Below, in pieces: positions 42,469 through 50,383 of a stretch of 64,000 bases of DNA. Numbering within the stretch: the stretch's first letter is position 1; every line of letters begins with the position of its first letter. The position numbers and the translations under genes are program-made. Under the pieces are notes generated by a model. That model saw only the letters and a program-made list of their open reading frames with translations, ran no database searches and was not told the origin of the DNA. The stretch is from Bacteroidia bacterium (GTDB taxonomy: Bacteria; Bacteroidota; Bacteroidia; SpSt-205), in NCBI GenBank assembly GCA_026003215.1, contig BPGV01000001.1, positions 1,304,466 through 1,368,465 of the forward strand, in the 5' to 3' direction.

Positions 42469-43692
42469 TTACCCCAACGGCGGCTGGGCGGGGATACCCC
42501 ATAGGCGTTCCAGCCAGGAGAGCGCTTCTTCTACCGCTTTCTGAGGACTAAGGTTTTCAATGCAGGGGACAGCTTTCCGGGTAGAGAAGGCATACCCACA
42601 GTGCCACCCACACCCAAAGCAAGGCAAGCTGTGAGTCAAAACTTTGAGCGCAAACGGCGCCTCTGCGGGATAAGGCACAAACTGCCCCCAGTGCCCTCCT
42701 CCCGCTATCATCAGCGTAGGTATCCCTAAGGTTGCGGCTATGTGCACCAACCCTGTCTCCGGCCCCACCACCACAAAAGCATTCCCTACCTTCCGCGCCG
42801 CCTCTAAAAGCGAGAGCTGCCCACACAGATTTACAGAGGAACCCATAGCTAAATGCGCGCTAAGCTCCTCTGCCATAGCCCGGTCCCGCGCCGTGCCCAA
42901 AAAATACACAGGCAAACCCGATCTTCGTTGAACCGCCTGTATAATAGATTGGAGAATAGAGCGGGGGGGAACCCTATACACCTGGCCCGAGGAAAGCACG
43001 ATAGCCAGGTAAGGGCTCCCATTAGCAAAGGCTTGCCATTTATTCCGGAGCGTAGCATATATAGAAAAATCCAGGCGGGGCCACCCGCCGGTACGCAGCC
43101 AATGCTGATACCGAATCCATTCATGTATAAGCGGGGGCAGCTGCGACGGCCGGACTTCATGATAGACTTGTCGGTCTATCCATCGGCCGAGCCACCGGGG
43201 CTCAGCCGCCAAAGGGGTGCGTTCCCAGGCGATTTTTTGTTCGGCAGGCAGGGCCCAAGCCAGCAGATCATCTAATAAGCTACGACGCGCATACGTAGTC
43301 TGCCAAAGATAGCGAGCGGGACTAAGGCGTGTACGTAATGCGTGTAGCACTTCTCGGCGATAGGCAGGCTTGCGCCGAAAGTGCTCAGGACGGATAGTCA
43401 GGGTTTCGGCAAAAAGCCCGGTTTCTGGCACCAGCTCTTCCCAAAGCGGATTAGCTAACAAAATGAAAGGCTCGTGGGGAAAAGCCTTCCGCAGGGCTGC
43501 CACAAATGGAAGCCACAACCAAAAATCCCCAATCCCATCCAGCCGTATAAAAAGGTGGTAGGGTTTCTCTACAACAGAAATGGGAGAGGAGCGCTGGTAG
43601 GCGACCCCCTCTCCCATCGTAATAAGCCCTCGCAGGGTGCCTTTACTTTTCCAGAGGAGGCGCTGCCCCCCCTGGCGCAGCGCAAAAAGCAT
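42469..43692 (-). CDS. Family 9 glycosyltransferase (heptosyltransferase-like)
   Basis: A 407-residue GT-B glycosyltransferase of CAZy family 9. Typical segments: the N-terminal LFIRLDGIGDFWLWLPFVAALRKAFP (ADP-heptose transferases begin similarly), LAIVLSSGQVYR, and the C-terminal nucleotide-sugar site FVVVGPETGLVHIAATLGIPTLMIAGGGHWGQFVPYP. It likely adds a sugar to lipopolysaccharide core at the inner membrane. The acceptor is unknown. A late cluster of cysteines (SLPCFGCGWHCGY) is also seen in some family members. Its start overlaps the hppD stop, so it is the last gene of the tyrosine-catabolic operon. Confidence 0.9.
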   Translation of the reverse strand: MLFALRQGGQRLLWKSKGTLRGLITMGEGVAYQRSSPISVVEKPYHLFIRLDGIGDFWLWLPFVAALRKAFPHEPFILLANPLWEELVPETGLFAETLTIRPEHFRRKPAYRREVLHALRTRLSPARYLWQTTYARRSLLDDLLAWALPAEQKIAWERTPLAAEPRWLGRWIDRQVYHEVRPSQLPPLIHEWIRYQHWLRTGGWPRLDFSIYATLRNKWQAFANGSPYLAIVLSSGQVYRVPPRSILQSIIQAVQRRSGLPVYFLGTARDRAMAEELSAHLAMGSSVNLCGQLSLLEAARKVGNAFVVVGPETGLVHIAATLGIPTLMIAGGGHWGQFVPYPAEAPFALKVLTHSLPCFGCGWHCGYAFSTRKAVPCIENLSPQKAVEEALSWLERLWGIPAQPPLG

Positions 43693-44822
43693 TAAAGATT
43701 ACCTCTTCGTGCCTGCTCTCGCTCTATCGCCTCAAATAACGCCTTGAAGTTTCCTTTGCCGAAAGATTTAGCCCCCTTGCGCTGAATAATCTCATAAAAG
43801 ACCGTGGGCCGATCCTGCACAGGCCTGGTAAATATTTGCAAGAGGTATCCCTCCTCATCTCTATCTATCAAAATGCCGAGCTCGGCAAGTACTTCCAGCG
43901 GCTCATCTATGGAGCCCACCCGTTCTAAGACCGTCTCATAGTAGGCCTTAGGGGTCTCCAAAAATTCCACGCCCCGCCGCCGCAGCTCACGTACGGTATG
44001 TATGATATCATCTGTGGCCAGGGCGATATGTTGCACACCTTGGCCGTGGTAAAATTCCAAGTACTCTTCTATTTGGGACTTACGGCGGCCCTGAGCCGGT
44101 TCATTTATGGGAAACTTGATATAGCCATTGCCGTTAGCCATGACTTTACTCATGAGGGCGGAATATTCCGTGGAAATATCCTTATCATCAAAGGAAATGA
44201 GCTGTTGGAAGCCCATTACATCTCGGTAAAAGGCCACAAATTGGTTCATCTCGCCTAAATACACATTGCCCACGCAGTGATCCACGTATTTGAAGCCCAC
44301 CGGCTCACTTTTTCCGAAGCCTTCCCACGGCATAAATCCAGGTAAGAAAGGACCCTTGTAGTTCGTGCGCTCTACGAAAACATGCACGGTGTCCCCATAC
44401 GTGTGGATGCCGGAGAGGACCACCTCGCCGTGTTCGTCTTGGAGGCGGGTAGGGGGCATATACGATTTACCCCCGCGACGGGTGGTTTCTTCGTAGGCTT
44501 TGGTGGCGTTCTCTACCCACAAGGCCAGCACCCGCACGCCATCGCCATGGCGGTAGATATGGTCGGCGATAAAGTTACCCGGATGATACGGGGTGGTGAG
44601 GACGAGGGTGACCTTCCCTTGTCGTAGCACATAACTTGCTGCCTCCCGATAGCCGGTCTCTAACCCTCTATAGGCCACCGGCTGAAAGCCAAACGCATGC
44701 TGGTAAAAGTACGCCGATTGCTTGGCGTTTCCTACATAAAACTCAATATGGTCCGTACCTAAAATCGGTAAAAAGTCTGCCGTTTGCGTAGGCGTAGAAA
44801 GGATTTCGGCTGTCGTACTCAT
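43692..44822 (-). CDS. hppD: 4-Hydroxyphenylpyruvate dioxygenase
   Basis: Fe(II) enzyme that converts 4-hydroxyphenylpyruvate and O2 to homogentisate in tyrosine breakdown. The 376-residue protein has two vicinal-oxygen-chelate halves. The iron ligands are visible as His in YVDHCVGNV, His in GVQHIALATDDI and Glu in VFYEIIQRKG. Length and order match bacterial HPPD. The start is 2 bp after the hmgA stop, and the glycosyltransferase overlaps its end by one base. No transaminase, maleylacetoacetate isomerase or fumarylacetoacetase is present here. Confidence 0.96.
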   Translation of the reverse strand: MSTTAEILSTPTQTADFLPILGTDHIEFYVGNAKQSAYFYQHAFGFQPVAYRGLETGYREAASYVLRQGKVTLVLTTPYHPGNFIADHIYRHGDGVRVLALWVENATKAYEETTRRGGKSYMPPTRLQDEHGEVVLSGIHTYGDTVHVFVERTNYKGPFLPGFMPWEGFGKSEPVGFKYVDHCVGNVYLGEMNQFVAFYRDVMGFQQLISFDDKDISTEYSALMSKVMANGNGYIKFPINEPAQGRRKSQIEEYLEFYHGQGVQHIALATDDIIHTVRELRRRGVEFLETPKAYYETVLERVGSIDEPLEVLAELGILIDRDEEGYLLQIFTRPVQDRPTVFYEIIQRKGAKSFGKGNFKALFEAIEREQARRGNL

Positions 44823-44824
44823 AG

Positions 44825-46009
44825 TTATACGGTTTTTTGGTTTTGTGTTTCAGGGAGCCAACTCAGGTAATAATCCGGGGTCTCTATGTGCAAGGCTTCT
44901 GGGGTAAGCAGGAGAGGGCGGAAGGTATCCACCATCACGGCCAGTTCTTTGGTTTCTTTGGCGCCGATACTTTTTTCTACGGCGCCGGGGTGAGGTCCAT
45001 GCGGTATCCCCATCGGGTGTAGCGTAATCATGCCTCGCTCCACATGCTTGCGGCTCATAAACTCCCCTTCCACATAATAGAGCACTTCGTCGGAGTCCAC
45101 ATTACTGTGGTTATAGGGGGCAGGTATGGCTAAAGGGTGATAATCATACAGCCGAGGTACAAAAGAGCACACGACAAACTGTCGGGCTTCATAGGTTTGA
45201 TGCACTGGCGGCGGCTGATGCACCCGGCCCGTGATAGGCTCAAAGTCATGAATAGAAAACGCATACGGATAGAGACACCCATCCCACCCTACAAAATCAA
45301 ATGGGTGCGTCGCATAGACGTAAGTAAAAAGCTCCCCGCGCTTTTTGATTTTCACCACAAACTCGCCAACCTCATCATGGGTCTCTAACGCTACGGGCGG
45401 GCGAATATCTCGCTCATAAAAAGGGGCATGCTCCATGAGTTGGCCGTACTCATTCATATAGCGCTTCGGGAAGCGAATAGCCCCACAGTACGACTCAATA
45501 ATAAAGAGGCGATTCTGCGGGGTATCAAAATGAAACTGGTAGATGGTTCCCCGAGGGATGTGTAAATAATCTCCGGGCTGGAAACGTACTTTTCCATAGC
45601 CGGTACGCAGCTCGCCTGTGCCTTCATGTACGAAAATCAGCTCATCTGCCGACGCATTTTTATAAAAGTAATCGGAAAAGCCCTTTGTAGGCGCAGCTAA
45701 GGAAATATGCACATCGTCGTTGAAAAGTACCACCACACGGCTCTCTAAGTAATCGTCCTTAGGCCCTATTTGGAAACCTCGGAAAGCCCGGTGTTTCATA
45801 TTGTTAGGCACGGCTGCCTTGGGTCGCAGGTCTATGGTGCGTTCCTCCACAGCTCGCACCATCGTGGGAGGATACACATGATACACCAGGCTATACAAGT
45901 CGGAGAAGCCTTCTGTACTGATGAGCTCTTCGGCGTATAACTTGCCGTTGTTTCGGAACTGGGTATGCCGCTTATGGGGCACCTGCCCCAGACGCACATA
46001 GTAAGGCAT
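44825..46009 (-). CDS. hmgA: Homogentisate 1,2-dioxygenase
   Basis: Fe(II) ring-cleaving enzyme, the step after HPPD. The 394-residue cupin protein is somewhat shorter than the ~440-residue eukaryotic and proteobacterial form. Segments include YVRLGQVPHKRHTQFR, FVHEGTGELRTGYGKVRFQPGDYLHIPRGT, VGWDGCLYPYAFSIHDFEPITGRVHQPPPVHQTY and FVPRLYDYHPLAIPAPYNHSNVDSDEVLYYV, where the iron-binding His/Glu residues lie. A TATTTTTG box lies four bases before the ATG. It is the first gene of an operon with hppD and a glycosyltransferase. Confidence 0.95.
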   Translation of the reverse strand: MPYYVRLGQVPHKRHTQFRNNGKLYAEELISTEGFSDLYSLVYHVYPPTMVRAVEERTIDLRPKAAVPNNMKHRAFRGFQIGPKDDYLESRVVVLFNDDVHISLAAPTKGFSDYFYKNASADELIFVHEGTGELRTGYGKVRFQPGDYLHIPRGTIYQFHFDTPQNRLFIIESYCGAIRFPKRYMNEYGQLMEHAPFYERDIRPPVALETHDEVGEFVVKIKKRGELFTYVYATHPFDFVGWDGCLYPYAFSIHDFEPITGRVHQPPPVHQTYEARQFVVCSFVPRLYDYHPLAIPAPYNHSNVDSDEVLYYVEGEFMSRKHVERGMITLHPMGIPHGPHPGAVEKSIGAKETKELAVMVDTFRPLLLTPEALHIETPDYYLSWLPETQNQKTV

Positions 46010-46013
46010 ACCA

Positions 46014-46021
46014 CAAAAATA
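46014..46021 (-). promoter_or_regulatory. -7 box TATTTTTG for the hmgA operon
   Basis: An exact consensus, four bases (TGGT) before the hmgA ATG at 46009. Confidence 0.65.
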
Positions 46022-46059
46022 AGAAAAACTTTCCTTTTAGCGCGACCCCTTTGCCAGAG

Positions 46060-46067
46060 TACCTTTG
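46060..46067 (+). promoter_or_regulatory. -7 box TACCTTTG for the FkbM methyltransferase
   Basis: An exact consensus, three bases before the ATG at 46071 (nine before the alternative ATG at 46077). Confidence 0.62.
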
Positions 46068-46070
46068 TCT

Positions 46071-47087
46071 ATGTCCATGGCTCCCCTCTCGCTCCCTATG
46101 CGTGTATTTTACTTCCTCAGTCGGATCGGCCTTATCCAAGATACCGGCCAAAAAAGCCTTGCGCAAAGAATACTCGTAGCCTGGTCCCTCCTCACTAAGA
46201 AGCGCCTATACACAAAAGCCATCGTACCCAGCGTCTTTCTCACTGCTTTACGAGTACTATTAGGTAAAACACGCCACAAGTTTCTTCTACCGCAACCAAT
46301 AGATTTAGATATTTTACCCAGCAATCTTGCCAGTTTAGGAGAAGTCTATGCATATTTTCGCCTTGTCAGCGTAAGCCCTGAACATAATAAGCTTGTTTGG
46401 GAAGTGGGGCCTAATTGGCATCTCATTACCCATACCGATTATGGCCAGGATATCGCCGTTATGCGGGAAGTTTTCCTACAAAAAGTGTATGGAGCGCACT
46501 ATAACGGCCTTCAAGTAATAGACATAGGCGCCTATCACGGGGAAACTATGCTTTTTTTCTTGTGGCAGGGATGTCAATCCATAGTCGTAGTAGAACCGTA
46601 CCCACCGGCCGTGAAGCGGATTGAAGAGCTTGTTAGGATAAATAATCTTGACAAAAAAGTGCGCTTATTTCCCGTGGCTGTTGGTAAAGAAAACGGCGAA
46701 AGCTGGCTTCTTGTCTCGCCTAATGACCTCCTATCTAACGCTCTACAAAATGAACATCCTAACCAGGCACCCACCACCTTTTCCGAAAAAATAGTTGTTC
46801 CCGTCTGGACCTTTTCCCGACTAATCGAAGAAATAGGCTGGGATGCCGTAGATGTGGCAAAGGTAGACTGCGAAGGGGGCGAATACGCTATCCTCCTCCA
46901 TACCCCCCCAGAAATCCTTAAGCGAGTCAAGGTTTGGGTTGTGGAGTTTCATAAGGGGGCTGGGCTACTGGTAGAAAAATTTAGGGAAATGGGCTATGAA
47001 GTAGCGTGGGAAGAGCGCCCCGACAAGGTGGGCATGCTCCGCGCCTGGCAGCCCGGGGCTAAGCTGCCTTGGGACCATGCTCGGTAA
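46071..47087 (+). CDS. FkbM-family methyltransferase
   Basis: A 338-residue class I SAM-dependent methyltransferase. The FkbM motif I is VIDIGAYHGETMLFFLWQG, followed by VVVEPYPPAVKRIEELVRINNL and VDVAKVDCEGGEYAILLHTP. FkbM enzymes usually O-methylate sugars or other small molecules; the acceptor here is unknown. The two in-frame ATGs at 46071 and 46077 are both possible. The region looks slightly richer in A+T than its neighbours, which may mean recent acquisition. It ends inside the trmB start by 11 bp. Confidence 0.88.
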   Translation: MSMAPLSLPMRVFYFLSRIGLIQDTGQKSLAQRILVAWSLLTKKRLYTKAIVPSVFLTALRVLLGKTRHKFLLPQPIDLDILPSNLASLGEVYAYFRLVSVSPEHNKLVWEVGPNWHLITHTDYGQDIAVMREVFLQKVYGAHYNGLQVIDIGAYHGETMLFFLWQGCQSIVVVEPYPPAVKRIEELVRINNLDKKVRLFPVAVGKENGESWLLVSPNDLLSNALQNEHPNQAPTTFSEKIVVPVWTFSRLIEEIGWDAVDVAKVDCEGGEYAILLHTPPEILKRVKVWVVEFHKGAGLLVEKFREMGYEVAWEERPDKVGMLRAWQPGAKLPWDHAR

Positions 47088-47724
47088 GCAAGAAAAAAAG
47101 CGCCGTTACCTCAGTAGCCCTTACGCCCTCTATGGCGAGCGGGTGCCCTCCGCAGGCCAGTGGCGCAGCCAGTTGGGCTTTCAACCGGGAGTGCCTCTCC
47201 TTCTGGAGATAGGCTGCGGGAAAGGCGATTTTGCCGTGTATGTAGCCGAACGCTACCCCCACTTCCTGGTAGTGGGCTTAGACCGGCGCGCAGATCGGCT
47301 GGCCGCCGGCTGCCACTGGGCCAGCGAAAAAAACCTCAAAAATGTATTTTTCTGGCATGGCGACGCCCTTACGTTGGAAGCGCATTTCTCCCCAGGCGAA
47401 GTCTACGAGCTCTGGCTCAACTATCCCGACCCCTACCCGAAACGCCGCCACGAAAAGCACCGCCTCACCCATCCGCGCTTCCTCCGGCTGTACTATCACG
47501 TGCTTGCCCCCACCGGTAGGCTCCACCTGCGCACCGATGACGAAGCCCTCTACCAATATAGCTTAGAACAGCTCCAAACGGCCGGCTGGAAGGTGGTTTT
47601 AGCTACCCCAGACCTCCTCCCCCAAGAGGGGCCCGAAGAAGCCCACTTTGAAACCGAGTTTCGCCGCAGAAAAGGAGGCACCATTCACTATATCCAAGCC
47701 CATCATCCCTTGACCACAGAGTAG
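47077..47724 (+). CDS. trmB: tRNA (guanine-N7)-methyltransferase
   Basis: Methylates G46 of tRNA. The 215-residue protein has LLEIGCGKGDFAVYVAERYPHFLVVGLDRR, the family hallmark LWLNYPDPYPKRRHEKHRL and the C-terminal FETEFRRRKGGTIHYIQA. It overlaps the FkbM gene by 11 bp, so it depends on the FkbM promoter. It ends 1 bp from the tyrS stop in convergent orientation. Confidence 0.96.
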   Translation: MLGKQEKKRRYLSSPYALYGERVPSAGQWRSQLGFQPGVPLLLEIGCGKGDFAVYVAERYPHFLVVGLDRRADRLAAGCHWASEKNLKNVFFWHGDALTLEAHFSPGEVYELWLNYPDPYPKRRHEKHRLTHPRFLRLYYHVLAPTGRLHLRTDDEALYQYSLEQLQTAGWKVVLATPDLLPQEGPEEAHFETEFRRRKGGTIHYIQAHHPLTTE

Positions 47725-47725
47725 C

Positions 47726-48979
47726 TTAGCCTTCCGGCGCTTCTACCCAAGCCAAGTGTTTTTTGCCCCGCTGTACTAACCAAAAGCGCCCCCGCACCGG
47801 GGAAAAGGTTGAGAGAGGGACCTCGCCGCCTGGCACCCGCTGACGATTGATAGCGAGCCCCCCTTGTTGGATAAGCTGCCGCCCCTCCGACTTCGAGCGA
47901 AAAAAACCACTCTGCACCAAGCCCTCCAATAGGGGGACTTCGCGGGAAGGCACCTTATATAGGGGCATCTCTCGCAGGATTTGCTGAAAAAGGGCTTCGG
48001 GGAGCGCCTCCAGCTGGGCAAAGTCCCCTGTGCCAAAAACGACTTCTGACACCACTTGCACGCTGCGAGCGGTCTCCTCCCCGTGAATGCGGGCAGTCAT
48101 CTCGTAGGCCAGCACCCGCTGCGCTAACCGTTTTTCCGGAGCCTCCTCATGCTTTTGGAGCAGCTCTTCTATTTCTACCTCCGATTTCCAACTAAAAACA
48201 TAGAGCAGTTTAGGTATATCTGCATCCGATTGGTTGAGCCAAAACTGATAAAATCTATAGGGAGAAGTGCGTTCTGACGAAAGCCAGATATTTTCTCCGC
48301 CTTCTGTTTTGCCAAACTTGGTTCCATCGGCTTTTGTAAGGAGGGGGCAAGTCATACCATAAACTTCCTCCCCGGTGAGCTTGCGGATAAGCGCTATTCC
48401 CGTAGTGATGTTGCCCCACTGGTCTGCGCCTCCTATTTGGAGCCGGCACCCATATCGGCGAAAAAGCGCATAAAAGTCATACGCTTGCAGGAGCGGATAG
48501 CTAAACTCCGTAAAAGAAATTCCGCTTTCTAACCGACTTTGGATAGTTTCTTTGGCCAGCAGGTAGCTTACGGTCACATGCTTCCCCACATCCCGCAAAA
48601 AATCCAAAAGAGCAAAGGAGCCCAGCCAAGAGAAGTTATCCACAAGCGTAAAGGGGAAAGGGAGAAGTTTTTGGAGTTGGGCAGCTAAGGCTTGGGCGTT
48701 GGCTTCCACGACTTCGGCGGGGAGGAGGGGGCGTTCGGATTTTTTACCCGAGGGGTCACCGATGCGAGCGGTGGCGCCTCCCACCAACACTATGGGCTGG
48801 ATGCCCAGCTGCGCCAGGTGATAAAGCAGCTGGAGGGGCACCAGGTGGCCGATATGCAGCGAGTCGGCTGTGGGGTCTATGCCTACATAAGCCGCACCTA
48901 TGGCTTGAGGAGTCTCGGGTAAAGGAGTGGCGTCTTGGATAAGGTGACGCTTACGCAAAGGCTGGAGCCAGTCCGCCAC
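47726..48979 (-). CDS. tyrS: Tyrosyl-tRNA synthetase (GTG start)
   Basis: Class I synthetase of 417 residues. The HIGH signature is at 42-45 in DPTADSLHIGHLVPL, the KMSKS counterpart is K-F-G-K-T near 233, and an S4 RNA-binding domain ends the protein (GRQLIQQGGLAINRQRVPGGEVPLS). The frame stays open 113 codons further upstream, but that part has no homology character and lies antisense to the next gene. The GTG at 48979 is four bases after a TACCTTTG box, which decides the start. Divergent from the DinB-like gene. Confidence 0.95.
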   Translation of the reverse strand: MADWLQPLRKRHLIQDATPLPETPQAIGAAYVGIDPTADSLHIGHLVPLQLLYHLAQLGIQPIVLVGGATARIGDPSGKKSERPLLPAEVVEANAQALAAQLQKLLPFPFTLVDNFSWLGSFALLDFLRDVGKHVTVSYLLAKETIQSRLESGISFTEFSYPLLQAYDFYALFRRYGCRLQIGGADQWGNITTGIALIRKLTGEEVYGMTCPLLTKADGTKFGKTEGGENIWLSSERTSPYRFYQFWLNQSDADIPKLLYVFSWKSEVEIEELLQKHEEAPEKRLAQRVLAYEMTARIHGEETARSVQVVSEVVFGTGDFAQLEALPEALFQQILREMPLYKVPSREVPLLEGLVQSGFFRSKSEGRQLIQQGGLAINRQRVPGGEVPLSTFSPVRGRFWLVQRGKKHLAWVEAPEG

Positions 48980-48983
48980 GAGG

Positions 48984-48991
48984 CAAAGGTA
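48984..48991 (-). promoter_or_regulatory. -7 box TACCTTTG for tyrS
   Basis: An exact consensus, four bases (CCTC) before a GTG start codon. Shows that the spacing rule also holds for a non-ATG start. Confidence 0.65.
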
Positions 48992-49013
48992 CTCGTTGCA
49001 TAGACTAAAAATC

Positions 49014-49021
49014 GTACTTTG
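49014..49021 (+). promoter_or_regulatory. -7-like box GTACTTTG for the DinB-like gene
   Basis: Has TACTTTG with one base fewer between TA and TTTG than the consensus, and four bases before the ATG at 49026. It lies 22 bp from the divergent tyrS box. Confidence 0.4.
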
Positions 49022-49025
49022 GCGA

Positions 49026-49547
49026 ATGCACGCTCTCCCCAACCTCTCCGCAGAAGAGATGCTTGCGGCGCTTGAAGAGAGCCGTTCTGTGCTGCTCGCC
49101 GCTATAGCGGATGAGCCGTGGTTTTGGGTGCGCCCTGCCCCAGAGAAGTGGGCACCGGCTGAGATTGTGGAGCACATCGCTCGGGTAGAGGAATCGGCGG
49201 CTCGGGTCTTGCGGCGGCTGCGTCGGGAAGCGGCCGGCGAAACGCTCCCCCCACCCCAAGTGGCCCCTGGCACCTTCAAAGACGGAAAGCCGCAGGCTCC
49301 GCCCATCGTCCAGCCCAAAGGCGGCCTCTCCTTTGACGAGCTATTGCAGCTTCTCCACCAGAGCCGCCAACACCTTTTAGAGGAAGTGCGAGCTTTTGAT
49401 TTTTCCTATGGGGGACGTTTCCCTCACCCTTTTTACGGCCCCATCACGGGGAAAGAATGGCTGGCCTCCCTCGTCCCGCACGAACCCCATCACCTCCAGC
49501 AGCTACTGGCTTGTAAGCCCAGCGCTGCTCCTGGTACCTTTGCGTAA
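49026..49547 (+). CDS. DinB/YfiT-like four-helix protein
   Basis: A 173-residue protein of the DinB superfamily. The helical pattern LEESRSVLLAAIADEPWFWVRPAPEKWAPAEIVEHIARVEESAARVL contains the family's W-S/A-P-A-E-I-V-E-H-I segment, and the C-terminal LVPHEPHHLQQLLA supplies the metal-ligand H-E-x-H-H motif. Members can bind metal and act as thiol-dependent enzymes. The specific reaction here is unknown. Its last codons (Gly-Thr-Phe-Ala) also encode the promoter box of the next gene, and the stop overlaps that gene's ATG. Confidence 0.87.
   Translation: MHALPNLSAEEMLAALEESRSVLLAAIADEPWFWVRPAPEKWAPAEIVEHIARVEESAARVLRRLRREAAGETLPPPQVAPGTFKDGKPQAPPIVQPKGGLSFDELLQLLHQSRQHLLEEVRAFDFSYGGRFPHPFYGPITGKEWLASLVPHEPHHLQQLLACKPSAAPGTFA
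49535..49542 (+). promoter_or_regulatory. -7 box TACCTTTG embedded in the DinB-like gene's last codons
   Basis: An exact consensus within GGT-ACC-TTT-GCG, four bases before the ATG at 49547. Confidence 0.6.
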
Positions 49548-50383
49548 TGCAGCCGTATGAGACCTTCCCGCCAGGCAGCGCCGAAACCTGGCTTGCGCTG
49601 ATAGAAAAAGAGCTGGGGGGGCCGCCGCCGGCCGGCCTACCCCAGCCCTTCTATACGCGGTCAGATGTGCCTGCGTGGGGAAACCTCGCTCCCCTGCCTA
49701 TCCCCAGCGGATGGACCCTCGTAGCAGAACGCTTCCTCCCCAACGAAGTAGGGGTATGGTTGTACGATGCCCGCTTCATAGAAGAAGGGCAGGCTGCCCC
49801 CGAGTGGATAATCGCTGAGGTGCCCCCCACCCTGCCGAGCTGGGGGCGGGGCTATCAGCTTTTACTCCCGGGCGCTTCACCCATAGATGGGCTTATTCCC
49901 GTGTGGGAAGTACCCTTCCGGCTTTCCCCCGACTTAGAAGTAGAAGGGAAGCCGCTTTCTTTGCCCCAAGACGAAGCGCTCCATATAGCGGTGCGCTTGG
50001 ACCAGCGCGTCTTGCATAGTGTCCTTTTACTGCGGGCCCTCCGGCTGGCGCTTCTACCCCGTTCAGTTACGATATGGGCTTGGCCGAAACCCACTTTGTA
50101 CGAACCTTCCGGCCTCCTCGCTACGGAAGGTCCCGAAGAGAACCTCATACGCGCCACCTTGTATGCGTTAGGCAGCCTCTTGGGAGGCACGCAGCGCCTC
50201 TACATCCCGCCTATTTTCTCTCCAGAAGATAGCCATGCTGCCCGATGGAGCCGTGCCATAAGCCTTATCCTCCAGCACGAAGTAGCCTACTTGTACGAGA
50301 CCAGCGACCCTTTAGCCGGCAGCTTCTACATAGAAGCCGAAAGTCGTCGTATAGCCGAGCATATCCGTACTTTGCTTCTGTGA
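49547..50383 (+). CDS. Miniature methylmalonyl-CoA mutase small-subunit-like protein
   Basis: A 278-residue protein resembling the N- and C-terminal ends of methylmalonyl-CoA mutase small subunits. The N-terminus FPPGSAETWLALIEKELGG and the PFYTRSDVP segment fit the family start. The C-terminal ISLILQHEVAYLYETSDPLAGSFYIEAESRRIAEHI matches the family's QLILxEE...DPxAGSYYIE motif. Normal small subunits are roughly 450-640 residues, so most of the barrel and the whole B12 domain are missing. It could be a structural partner of a large subunit elsewhere or a decayed paralogue. It has its own promoter and leads a four-gene overlapping unit. Confidence 0.7.
   Translation: MQPYETFPPGSAETWLALIEKELGGPPPAGLPQPFYTRSDVPAWGNLAPLPIPSGWTLVAERFLPNEVGVWLYDARFIEEGQAAPEWIIAEVPPTLPSWGRGYQLLLPGASPIDGLIPVWEVPFRLSPDLEVEGKPLSLPQDEALHIAVRLDQRVLHSVLLLRALRLALLPRSVTIWAWPKPTLYEPSGLLATEGPEENLIRATLYALGSLLGGTQRLYIPPIFSPEDSHAARWSRAISLILQHEVAYLYETSDPLAGSFYIEAESRRIAEHIRTLLL

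Noticed and set aside
46065-46070. TTG codons inside TTTG boxes as start codons (46065, and likewise 5640, 11041 region, 62431)
   Set aside because: Each is part of, or upstream of, a -7 promoter box and would be at or before the predicted transcription start. The ATG a few bases on fits homology and spacing better.
48980-49318. 113-residue N-terminal extension of tyrS
   Set aside because: It has no synthetase character, lies antisense to the DinB-like gene, and the GTG at 48979 sits four bases after an exact promoter box.
50245-50379. 45-codon N-terminal extension of the PAP2 protein
   Set aside because: It lies wholly within the preceding gene and has no membrane or family character. GTG 50380 with a GTGA overlap gives a normal PAP2 N-terminus.
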